A stretch of 8,805 nt of DNA from positions 1 through 8,805 of the forward strand of contig DUGU01000257.1 of assembly GCA_013331215.1 (NCBI GenBank), given 5' to 3'. How positions within the stretch are numbered: the stretch's first letter is position 1; each line of letters starts with the position of its first letter. The position numbers and the translations under genes were made by a program. The notes below the pieces were generated by a model. It did not search any database, was not told the DNA's origin, and saw only the letters and a program-made list of their open reading frames with translations. This DNA comes from Methanoregulaceae archaeon (lineage in GTDB: Archaea > Halobacteriota > Methanomicrobia > Methanomicrobiales > Methanospirillaceae). Shown here piece after piece: positions 1 through 6,872 of the stretch.

Positions 1-35
1 GGTTGAAATGACACTATACCCAAAATCTATTCTTA

Positions 36-92
36 CCTGAACAGAAGCGATTATCTTCATCCATGAGAAATCCAATTCCATCTCTGTTCAGG
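36..92. promoter_or_regulatory. Upstream region with 10-bp perfect inverted repeat
   Basis: CCTGAACAGA at 36-45 and TCTGTTCAGG at 83-92 are exact reverse complements separated by 37 bases. They lie 71 bases or more before the first gene of the corrinoid operon. The arms could be an operator for a dimeric regulator or the base of a leader-RNA stem. A weak A/T-rich stretch at about 21-33 could be an archaeal BRE/TATA element, but it does not match the consensus well. A second small hairpin, CCGGG-ACA-CCCGG, sits at 127-139 just before the ribosome binding site. The repeat is seen directly; its function is inferred. Confidence 0.4.
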
Positions 93-162
93 GGACCGCT
101 CTGATCGGTTTGCGGGCAGAAAAAAGCCGGGACACCCGGGCGATGACGGCGTTGAGGAACGA

Positions 163-804
163 ATGAACGGTCGGTCTACGGAGCGATTGGTGCGACTGCT
201 GATGGACGGCGAACGCACGGGAGCGGTGGGCGAAGCGGAGACGCTCGTCGGGAGCGGGATCACGAGAGAGGAGATCGTCTCCTGCGGCCTCGAAGTCGCG
301 ATGAAGGGGCTGGAATCGAAATGCACCCTCGAAGAGTTCAACCTGCTCGAGATCATGATCGCGGGCCGGGCGGTCATGGACGTGATTAAATTCTTGTACC
401 CCGCGGGCACGAACTTGCCTTCGACCAAGGGCACCGTGGTGATCGCGACCCCAGAGGGCGATGTCCACGACCTGGGGAAGAATATCCTCAGGTTCGTCCT
501 CGTGGCGGACGGGTACCGTCTCGTCGACTGCGGATGCGACTGCCCTGTCGCAACCCTTGCCGACACGGCAGACGAGGAGGGAGCCCGCGCTGTCTGCGTC
601 AGCGGCCTGATCACCTCGGTGATCCCGGTTGTGCGGCAGATACGGGGCAGCCTCGCTGCGCGAGGGCTCGATGGGGTCGGGATCATCGCTGGAGGGGCTG
701 CTCTGAAACAGGCCGCCCCGGAAGATCTCGACGTGGACTTCGTCTGCGACTCCGCGTTCGATGCGGCAAACTGGCTCGATGCGACCGGGGAGGGAGGGGC
801 ATGA
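163..804 (+). CDS. Corrinoid (B12-binding) methyltransferase protein, MtaC/MtbC/MttC-like
   Basis: Cytoplasmic methyl carrier: its cobalamin accepts a methyl group from a substrate-specific methyltransferase and gives it to a second methyltransferase. The 213 residues have the usual two-part layout. An N-terminal helical cap (about 1-85) is followed by a Rossmann-like B12 domain (about 88-210). The base-off cobalamin motif is at 100-105 (D-V-H-D-L-G), with His102 as the expected lower cobalt ligand. It is followed by the S-G-L-I-T loop (147-151) and the G-G pair (177-178) that surround the nucleotide tail. The ATG at 163 has a GAGG ribosome binding site five bases upstream. The stop overlaps the next start (ATGA), so the two genes are translationally coupled. 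The family is clear. The substrate cannot be told from the sequence, because no MtaB, MtbB, MttB or MtmB partner is in the window. Confidence 0.93.
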   Translation: MNGRSTERLVRLLMDGERTGAVGEAETLVGSGITREEIVSCGLEVAMKGLESKCTLEEFNLLEIMIAGRAVMDVIKFLYPAGTNLPSTKGTVVIATPEGDVHDLGKNILRFVLVADGYRLVDCGCDCPVATLADTADEEGARAVCVSGLITSVIPVVRQIRGSLAARGLDGVGIIAGGAALKQAAPEDLDVDFVCDSAFDAANWLDATGEGGA

Positions 805-1814
805 ACAGCATCCGGCGTATCACAGCTACCCTGAAAGGGGAACCGCCCGACCGCGTGCCGGTGATCGCCCAGGTCTTCGGCCGGGCTGCGGGTGAGGGCG
901 GGACGAGACTCGGGGAGTACCTGAGGGATGGGAAGACCCTTGCCCGGTGTCAGATCGCCGCGCTCGAGCGATACGGATACGATGCGGTCTTCGCCCTGAT
1001 GGATACGTCCGTGGAGACGGAGGCCGCAGGGTCCGCGCTCTCGTATTCCGAAGACCGGTACCCGGTCGTCGATACGTACGCCCTTCCCGACGCCCGGCAC
1101 CTCGACCGACTCCGGCAGCCGGACCCCGCGAGAGACGGCCGGATGCCGGAACTGCTCCGAGCGGCCGGAATCCTGCGGGAAGAGGTGGGGGATGAGACCC
1201 TCGTGGTCGGGTGCGTGCTCGGCCCCCTCACCATCACCACCCAGCTGCTGGGGATGGAGAAGGCACTGTACCTCGCCGTCGACGAACCGGGACAGTTCGC
1301 AGCGGTCCTCGACTTCGCCACGGGCATCGCGACCACGTTCGGCAGGGCCCAGATCGATGCGGGCGTCCATCTTCCGGTGGTCTTCGATCCCTCCGCGTCT
1401 CCGGCCGTCGTTCCCCCCCCGTTCTTCCGGGAGATCGAACTCCCCCGGCTCCGGGAGCTCTTTTCCGCGTTCAAGACCGGCGGATCGGCCGCAAACTGGC
1501 TCCACATCCCCGGGCCCATAGCCCCGATCCTGCCACTGTACTCCCGGGCAGGGGTTGAGATCGCGAACTTCGATTATCCGGTCAGCGCGGGCAGTGCGAT
1601 GCACGCCCTCCCGGAGACCTGTCTCGACGGGAACATCAAGTCCCTCTCGTTCGTCACTGCGTCGGAGGAGTCGATCGCCCGTGAAGCCGGTGCCCTGCTC
1701 GATGCGTTCTCGAGCCGCGGGAGGTTCATCCTCTCCTCCGGCTGCGAGATCCCCCTGGAAGCAGAGGACGGGAACATCGCCGCCATGGTCGGGGCAGTGC
1801 GGGAAAGGGGGTGA
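801..1814 (+). CDS. Uroporphyrinogen-decarboxylase-fold corrinoid methyltransferase (MtaA/MtbA-like)
   Basis: Predicted to move the methyl group from the corrinoid protein to an acceptor, coenzyme M in the methanogen MtaA/MtbA enzymes. The reading frame is open upstream from 534, but the ATG at 801 is the natural start. It follows a GGAGGGAGGGG ribosome binding stretch, overlaps the preceding stop, and gives 337 residues, the normal family length. The N-terminus (R-I-T-A-T-L-K-G near 5-12, then P-D-R-V-P) is typical of the UroD superfamily. In MtaA zinc is held by His-x-Cys and a distal Cys. Here His235 and Cys315 (in S-S-G-C-E-I-P) are present, but the middle ligand is Pro237 (L-H-I-P-G). 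The zinc site or acceptor may therefore differ, and coenzyme M should not be assumed. Three bases separate it from the activator gene. Confidence 0.88.
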   Translation: MNSIRRITATLKGEPPDRVPVIAQVFGRAAGEGGTRLGEYLRDGKTLARCQIAALERYGYDAVFALMDTSVETEAAGSALSYSEDRYPVVDTYALPDARHLDRLRQPDPARDGRMPELLRAAGILREEVGDETLVVGCVLGPLTITTQLLGMEKALYLAVDEPGQFAAVLDFATGIATTFGRAQIDAGVHLPVVFDPSASPAVVPPPFFREIELPRLRELFSAFKTGGSAANWLHIPGPIAPILPLYSRAGVEIANFDYPVSAGSAMHALPETCLDGNIKSLSFVTASEESIAREAGALLDAFSSRGRFILSSGCEIPLEAEDGNIAAMVGAVRERG

Positions 1815-1817
1815 CCC

Positions 1818-3416
1818 GTGCCGGTCGTCAGGGTTCGTGCGGATCTGCTGACGGAAGAGATCGCCTTCACCACCGGGCAGTCCCTGCGCGAAGTCCTCGA
1901 AAGAGCCATGATCCCGGTCCGCTTCGGCTGCAACGGCAACGGGTCCTGCGGCCTCTGCCGCGTCAGGATCACCTCCGGAATCGTGCCCGATCCGTCGCTG
2001 CAGGAGTTCTTTCTCCTCGGTGGCGACGACCGGGAATCGGGGGTCCGGCTTGCCTGCTGCGTCCGGCCCGGAGACGATCTCTCGATCGAGATCGCCGCGT
2101 CGGGCTCGCACCTCGCGTGGAGAAGTCTCCCGCAAGCGGATGAAGGAGTAGAGACCCCAACGGCGAAGGCTCTGGCTCCCGCCGACCATGGGAGTGCGGG
2201 AACGTACGGTGTGGCGGTAGACCTCGGGACCTCGCAGATCAGCGTCTCGCTCCGCGACCTCGGTACCGGGAGAAGGCTTGCCGGCCGGCACGGAACCAAT
2301 CCCCAGGCGGCCCTCGGCGCGGACGTGATGACACGGCTGGTGGCGGCAGCCGGCTCCGGAGAGACGGCGTTCCTCCTCCGCGACAGGGTCGTTCGTGTTA
2401 TCGGCGACGGGCTCGCCGACATCGCCTCCCGGGACGGGATCGACCTCTCCCGCGTGGCCCGTCTCGCCCTCGTGGGAAATACGGCGATGCTCGCACTCCT
2501 CTCGGGGAGGAACTACGCGCTCCTCGTCCGGCCCGAGACGTGGATGGGGACCGTCGACTGCCTCCCTGCGGACACGGACGGCCTGGCCGTTGCCTGGGAA
2601 ACCCCCTCGGCAGAGATACGGATCCACCCCCCGCTCGCCGGGTTCGTCGGTTCGGACCTCCTCGCCGGGGTGCTTGCAACCGGGATGACGGAACATGAAG
2701 AGCCGGCCCTCCTCATCGACTTCGGGACCAACTCCGAGATCGCACTCTGGGACGGGCAAGCCCTCTCCGTGACGTCGGCTGCCGGCGGGCCGGCCTTCGA
2801 GGGGAGCGGGATGCGGTGCGGCCTGCCGGCCGTTCCCGGCGCGATCTGCCGGGTCGAGTTTCGTAACCGGGTGGTGGAGTGCACCACGATCGGCGGTGCC
2901 CCGGCCCGCGGCCTCTGCGGGACGGGGCTCGTCGATCTCATCGCCCATCTCCTCCGGACCGGGATCCTGTCCGAGAGGGGGCGACTCTCCGGCGGACACG
3001 ATAAAGGTTATATCCTTCCTGATGGCGATCCTCCTCTCGTGCTCACGGGAAAAGACGTCGATCTCTTCCAACGGGCCAAGGCCGCGGTCGGCTCCGGCAT
3101 CCAGGCACTGATGGAGCGCGCAGGAATCTCCGGCGACGAGCTCGGACACGTATACGTTTGCGGTACCTTCGGTTACGGCCTCGACACGGGAAACGCAAGG
3201 GAGATCGGCCTCCTACCCATGGTCCCCGAAGATCGGATCCGTCTCTGCGGAAACACGGCACTCGCCGGCTGCGAGGAGCTCCTCCTCGATCCGAAGGCGG
3301 ACGGACGGCTGGAGGCGATTCGACGCTCGGCGGAGCTCGTGAATCTCGCCCGACTCCCGGACTTCGAGGAGCTCTTCCTCGCAAACCTCTATCTCAGTCC
3401 GCTCGGGGGTGCCTGA
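1818..3416 (+). CDS. Corrinoid reductive activator, [2Fe-2S] plus ASKHA ATPase (RACo-type, DUF4445)
   Basis: Repairs the corrinoid protein by ATP-driven reduction of oxidised Co(II) to active Co(I). Of 532 residues, about 1-95 form a ferredoxin-like domain with Cys38, Cys44, Cys47 and Cys80 or Cys81 (C-x5-C-x2-C then a distal Cys), a [2Fe-2S] site. A low-complexity linker (about 100-128) leads to the ATPase part. A phosphate-binding strand starts at 131 (G-V-A-V-D-L-G-T-S). V-G-N-T-A-M lies in the middle, I-D-F-G-T-N-S-E near 300, C-G-T-G-L-V-D near 368 and V-C-G-T-F-G-Y-G near 447. This matches RACo/DUF4445 proteins. It differs from methanogen RamA, whose clusters are C-terminal [4Fe-4S]. 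The start is GTG at 1818 with GGGGGTGA just upstream, overlapping the previous stop region. It is cotranscribed with the corrinoid and methyltransferase genes, which fits the role. Confidence 0.9.
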   Translation: MPVVRVRADLLTEEIAFTTGQSLREVLERAMIPVRFGCNGNGSCGLCRVRITSGIVPDPSLQEFFLLGGDDRESGVRLACCVRPGDDLSIEIAASGSHLAWRSLPQADEGVETPTAKALAPADHGSAGTYGVAVDLGTSQISVSLRDLGTGRRLAGRHGTNPQAALGADVMTRLVAAAGSGETAFLLRDRVVRVIGDGLADIASRDGIDLSRVARLALVGNTAMLALLSGRNYALLVRPETWMGTVDCLPADTDGLAVAWETPSAEIRIHPPLAGFVGSDLLAGVLATGMTEHEEPALLIDFGTNSEIALWDGQALSVTSAAGGPAFEGSGMRCGLPAVPGAICRVEFRNRVVECTTIGGAPARGLCGTGLVDLIAHLLRTGILSERGRLSGGHDKGYILPDGDPPLVLTGKDVDLFQRAKAAVGSGIQALMERAGISGDELGHVYVCGTFGYGLDTGNAREIGLLPMVPEDRIRLCGNTALAGCEELLLDPKADGRLEAIRRSAELVNLARLPDFEELFLANLYLSPLGGA

Positions 3417-3419
3417 ATC

Positions 3420-5623
3420 GTGGACGGCCGGTACCCGGAACGGAATGAATATTTCAGCGCCTTCATCAGGACGGCCCAGTACATCACCCGTCTGACCCCG
3501 AAGCAGGACACCCTGACCGAGACCGGGAATGCGCTGGTCAGGTTCTACGGCGCCGGGATCGTCGGCTTCTTCGAACGGATGAGAGGGGGAGAGCTGACGG
3601 GGCATCACTGGGTCAACCCCGCGGAGATCCCGCAGGAATTATTCATGGCCGAAGAGGTCCGGGCCGTGATCGCCGAGGTGCTCGAGACCGGTTTCCTCGC
3701 CACGCACCCGATCGGGCCGGAGGGATTCCCGGCAACGTTCCTCCCCATCACGTGGGAGAACGGGATTACGGCCGTGATGCTCGTCGCGCACCGGACGCGG
3801 GAGCCGGTTCCCGACGAGCTCCTCAACTCGTACCTCGCGGTCGCCGGCCTCGTGAGCACCGCGGTCGCTTCGGCCGTCGTGGCTTTCACCACTGCGGCAG
3901 AGAAGAAGCAGGCCGAAGACGCCCTGCGGGAGGTACGGGAGAACCTCGCCTTCCTCGTGAAGAATACCCCGGCGATGCTCTACCGGTCCCATGCATCGCG
4001 CGACCCCGTGACGACATTCATATCGGAGAATGTCCGGACGCAGCTCGGATACGACCCCCAGGAGTTCACGGCCGATCCGGCGTTCTTCATGTCCAGGGTC
4101 CACCCGGACGACCGGGGAAGTCTGCGGAGTAGCGTTGCCGGGGCCCTTGGTTCCGGAGCCGCGATCGCCGAGTACCGGTTCCTCGGATCCGACGGAACCT
4201 GGCGTTGGATGCACGACGAGATGCGGCTGGTGCCGAACGGACAGACCGGGCCGGCCGAGCTCCTCGGGTACCGTATCGATATCTCCCCGAGGAAGGCGGC
4301 CGAAGATGAGCTCTTCAGGAAGAACGAGGAGCTGACGGCGATTCAGGAGGAACTCCGGGAGGCAAACGACGAACTCCGGACCAACGAGATCGACCTCTCC
4401 CGGAAGAACGAAGAACTGACCGAAAGCGAGCTGAGGTACCGGGACCTCGCGGAGTCCGGCCGGCTCCTCCTCTCGTCGGAGACCCCAGAGGAGATTGTCC
4501 AGGCCATCTGCGAACGCGTCATGATCCGCCTCGACTGCGACGTCATCTTCAATTACCTCATCGACGACACGGGCACGCGCATGTTCATAAACGCATGCGA
4601 AGGGACGCGCCCGAACAGACGGCATACGAGATCGGGTGGCTGGATCTCGGTGTCGCTGTCTGCGGATGCGTGGCGCGCGACGGCGAGAGGGTCGTGGTGG
4701 AGGACGTGCAGAATAGTCCGGATGAACGGACCGGTCTCATCAGGTCGCTGGGAATTACTGCCTACGCATGTCATCCCCTTGTCTATCGGGATCGTCCGAT
4801 CGGCACGCTCTCGTTCGGCACCCGCAGGCGCACCCGGTTCACGGACGAAGAGGTCGGGATGATGAAGGCGGTGACCGACCTGGTAGCAATGGCGATGGCC
4901 AGGAAGAGATCGGAGGCGGCCGTCACCGAATACATGGAGAGGCTCAGGGAGAGCAACAGGGAGCTCGAAAGGTTTGCATACGTCGCCTCTCACGACCTCA
5001 AGGAGCCGCTCCGAGCGGTAACGGGCTTCGCACAGCTGCTCGAACGGAAGTACAGGGGCCGTATCGATAGTGACGCCGACGAGTACATTCGGTACATCGT
5101 GGACGGCGGCATCCGGATGGATGCCCTCGTGAACGATCTTCTCGACTATTCCAGGGTCAGTTCGGCAGACGGGTCATTCGAACCGGTCGACCTGAACGAG
5201 GTCGTGAGAACCGTCATGACCGATCTCCGCGAGAGGATCAGGGAGGCGGGAGTTGAGATCGAGATCGCCGACTTGCCATCGGTGAATGCCGACAGGATGC
5301 AGATGATCCGATTATTCCAGAACCTCATCTCGAATGCGATCAAGTTCAGGAGGAAAGACGATCCGGCGATACGGATAGATTTCGCGGACCGCGATGGCGT
5401 GTACGAGTTCTTTGTCAGGGACAACAGCATCGGAATCGGAGATGAATATTTCGAGAAGATCTTCGACATATTCCAGAGGCTTCACACGCAGGACGAATAT
5501 CCGGGGACCGGGATCGGGCTTGCCATCTGCCGGAAGATCGTCGAACGGCACGGCGGCAGGATCCGGGTCGAGTCCGAAGAAGGGGCGGGAAGTACGTTCC
5601 GTTTTACGATTTCCCGACCATGA
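3420..5623 (+). CDS. Sensor histidine kinase GAF-PAS-coiled coil-GAF-HisKA-HATPase, frameshifted
   Basis: Soluble sensor kinase with no membrane segment. Joined over the frameshift it has 734 residues: GAF-like sensor (about 15-155), PAS with PAC end (about 170-290), coiled coil with R-K-N-E-E-L-T at 300-306 and again at 328-334, a second GAF (about 340-505, with Cys415-Gly-Cys417), HisKA with H-box S-H-D-L-K-E-P (His525) and HATPase_c with N-box Asn635/Asn639 and G-T-G-I-G-L-A at 696-702. The frame 3420-4862 codes up to the GGG at 4602-4604. Sense then continues in the frame of 4595-5623 (D-A-P-E-Q-T). One G missing from this run explains it, and the break falls inside the second GAF. The G1 box reads D-N-S-I-G-I (Ser670 for Gly). 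The GTG start is three bases after the activator stop, so the gene belongs to the corrinoid operon. Either a sequencing indel or a real lesion is possible. No response regulator is adjacent. Confidence 0.85.
4602..4604 (+). other. Frameshift site in the sensor kinase (one base missing in GGG)
   Basis: Before this run the coding sense is in the frame of codons starting at 3420; after it, in the frame of codons starting at 4604. Re-reading one G restores an unbroken GAF domain (N-A-C-E-G then D-A-P-E-Q-T-A-Y-E-I). The out-of-frame tail of the first ORF (to 4862) is Arg/Ser/Trp-rich and looks non-coding. No classic slippery heptamer is present, which argues against a programmed shift. Confidence 0.8.
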
Positions 5624-5889
5624 GGGGAAACTCTCGATCCTCTCGTGTTCTGGCTGTACACGAGATCACGTCTCGCATGCAGCTGGGCGGATACTACCAG
5701 AATCAGGGTGAGTGCCCCGAGTATAACGGTAAAAGTCGCGAGGTTTTTCGTTTTATCGTCATACCCGTACTTCTCGTTCACGACGTTGAACGGGTTCAAT
5801 CGGACAGGTTTTGATAGGACTCCTGAGGCGGTAGAATTTTTTTCCTCAACTCCATCAGAAATACGTATGCTGCCGGATAACGCCGGCAT
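5482..5889 (-). CDS. Doubtful small membrane-protein ORF between the convergent genes
   Basis: This ORF fills the 266-base gap between the kinase stop and the GNAT stop and runs on antisense into the kinase. Outside the overlap (5624-5889) it encodes a charged N-terminal part, then one convincing membrane helix with a basic lead (K-N-L-A-T-F-T-V-I-L-G-A-L-T-L-I-L-V-V-S), then an Arg-rich tail. The nominal ATG at 5889 sits inside a hairpin directly after the GNAT stop and has no ribosome binding site, so a later GTG near 5785 would be more likely. I do not recognise the family. It could be a gene remnant or chance. The T7 tract at 5837-5843 on the + strand may serve as terminator of the kinase operon. 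Confidence 0.2.
   Translation of the reverse strand: MPALSGSIRISDGVEEKNSTASGVLSKPVRLNPFNVVNEKYGYDDKTKNLATFTVILGALTLILVVSAQLHARRDLVYSQNTRGSRVSPHGREIVKRNVLPAPSSDSTRILPPCRSTIFRQMASPIPVPGYSSCV
5837..5843 (+). terminator. T7 tract, possible terminator of the corrinoid/kinase operon
   Basis: Seven consecutive T residues lie about 215 bases after the kinase stop on the + strand. A looser T-rich stretch is at about 5743-5755. Archaeal RNA polymerase ends transcription at short U-rich tracts without needing a hairpin, so either could end the operon before the convergent GNAT gene. Confidence 0.35.
5871..5888. terminator. Hairpin at the 3' end of the GNAT gene
   Basis: TGCCGG (5871-5876) and CCGGCA (5883-5888) form a 6-bp stem with a 6-base loop. 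It starts two bases after the - strand GNAT stop codon. This is the normal place for a 3'-end structure. On the - strand no strong U tract follows, so it may stabilise the transcript end rather than terminate. Confidence 0.4.
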
Positions 5890-6415
5890 TTACAGATCCT
5901 TCTGATAATAGAGAACATCAAGCAGCCTTCCCGATAATTCGCCGACATTTTTTAGATGAGCACACTGCGCGTATCCCCATGCGCTCGAACAACCGCACGC
6001 TGGAAAAATTTTCACTTGTAATGATAGCAAGGAACATTCGGATACCGGATCTTTGGGCATGATCTTCCAGGTATCTGAGTGCAACCCCGCCAATCCCCTG
6101 GCCGGTGTATTCCGGTTTCAGGTAGATCGTCACTTCAGCCGTCCTGTCATAGGCCTTCAGGGGTTTATAACGGCGTATGCCGCAGTATCCCAGGAGATTC
6201 CCATTCTCCCTGATAAGAAACGTCTGATAGACCGGTGATCGGAAATCGATGTCTTTCTCAAATTCCTGTTGGGTGATCGGCGCATCCTTGAATGTGGCAG
6301 TCGAGTGGAGGCAATAATAATTGTAGATCGCTTGAAGGATCGGAAGGTCACGAATGCCAATGCGTTGAAACTGAATCATGCCACGTTCAACCCTGCCGGG
6401 ACTATTCTTTTTCAT
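5890..6415 (-). CDS. GNAT N-acetyltransferase, phosphinothricin-acetyltransferase-like, frameshifted
   Basis: Transfers an acetyl group from acetyl-CoA to an amine on an unknown substrate. Family signs are Y-N-Y-Y-C-L-H-S-T-A-T-F at 31-42, the acetyl-CoA loop G-Q-G-I-G-G at 105-110 and the late motif E-N-F-S-S-V-R-L-F-E-R-M-G at 135-147. The frame starting at 6415 then degenerates into a basic tail and stops at 5918. The true C-terminus (Y-A-Q-C-A-H-L-K-N-V-G then G-R-L-L-D-V-L-Y-Y-Q-K-D-L) follows in another frame and stops at 5890. Removing one base from the CCCC run at 5975-5978 joins them into 174 residues of normal family length. The ATG at 6415 has GGGAG seven bases upstream. The Met at codon 13 (6379) is an alternative closer to the usual domain start. 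It is a single gene convergent with the kinase operon. The substrate is not predictable. Confidence 0.8.
5975..5978 (-). other. Frameshift site in the GNAT gene (one extra base in CCCC)
   Basis: On the - strand the sequence after the E-R-M codons is GGGATAC. Reading GGA-TAC instead restores the expected E-R-M-G-Y and a full C-terminal strand. One surplus G in this run explains the shift. Confidence 0.78.
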
Positions 6416-6732
6416 TTCGGTTCTCCCGACTGGTTAATGCGAGGAATACTCTCCGACTTATTACCTGCACAATCAAACATCACCACACTGAGCATTCTGC
6501 CACTCGTTGTGCATTGCATTGGGTGGGGAGCCGGTGGGAAAAATATCCCGCCCCGTCTGGGGAATTATTTGCCGCCCCTTCCAACAGTAACAAAGTTGTA
6601 ACGGGGACGTTCGACCCTTCGAAGGTGCTCCCTATCGAACATCCTACTCCGTGCGACATCCGTAACACGGGTACCGCTGACGTCGAATCCCACCAGGACG
6701 AGAGCTGCCACTGTGGGGACAGCTCATGTAAG

Positions 6733-6789
6733 ATACCAGGAGGCCGCGATCCCGAAGAGACGTCTCGACGGCCTCTTCGTCGTGGGTAT
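6733..6789. repeat. Long imperfect stem-loop with nested palindrome
   Basis: GAGGCCG (6740-6746) pairs with CGGCCTC (6769-6775). An outer pair ATACC (6733-6737) and GGTAT (6785-6789) extends the structure across an internal loop. The 22-base loop contains a perfect palindrome GAGACGTCTC (6757-6766). It could be an RNA structure in the 3' trailer of the - strand sulfur operon or a separate small RNA. The pairing is seen; the role is inferred. Confidence 0.45.
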
Positions 6790-6805
6790 ATCGACCCGGG
6801 TCGAT
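6790..6805. repeat. 16-bp perfect palindrome ATCGACCCGGGTCGAT
   Basis: This is a perfect 16-base palindrome without a spacer, directly next to the stem-loop at 6733-6789 and 67 bases past the ThiF stop. It is suited to binding of a dimeric protein, or to a cruciform or 3'-end structure. No other copy of the 16-mer was noticed in the window. Confidence 0.5.
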
Positions 6806-6872
6806 GAGGGAAATCATGCAACCATATTCTCATTCAGTGTATGAAGGCGGCACTTGGTAGGGAAGCACCTTT

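Larger units (their letters stand above)
6416..6872. other. 457-base intergenic region, no convincing gene, rich in palindromes
   Basis: This lies between the ThiF stop and the GNAT start, both on the - strand, so it must hold the GNAT promoter. Open frames on both strands here show no recognisable protein features. Seen directly are a CCCC-GTCT-GGGG hairpin (6551-6562) flanked by AAATA/TATTT, the palindrome CCTTCGAAGG (6616-6625) inside an outer GTTCGA/TCGAAC pair (6609-6614, 6635-6640), and the stem-loop and palindromes at 6733-6805 listed separately. No tRNA or known RNA was recognised. It could be a regulatory region, a small RNA gene, or eroded mobile DNA. Confidence 0.6.

Noticed and set aside
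534..800. N-terminal extension of the methyltransferase frame
   Set aside because: It overlaps the corrinoid gene, is Arg/Cys-rich, and the ATG at 801 has a good ribosome binding site and the family N-terminus.
57..3149. 1030-residue open frame on the - strand
   Set aside because: It is antisense to three recognisable genes, full of Gly, Arg, Pro and Asp/Glu without domain motifs; a typical shadow in GC-rich DNA.
4602..4604. Programmed -1 frameshift in the kinase
   Set aside because: There is no slippery heptamer and no clear downstream stimulatory structure; a simple indel is more economical.
3639..4625. 328-residue - strand open frame
   Set aside because: It is a mirror of the kinase coding frame with no recognisable domain.
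6600..6700. TTCGA-containing stretches that suggest a tRNA T-loop
   Set aside because: The flanking bases do not form the 5-bp T stem, and no acceptor or anticodon arms could be found.
6480..6833. 117-residue - strand frame in the intergenic region
   Set aside because: It has low-complexity Arg/Ser/Pro composition, no motif and no ribosome binding site, and it spans the palindromes.
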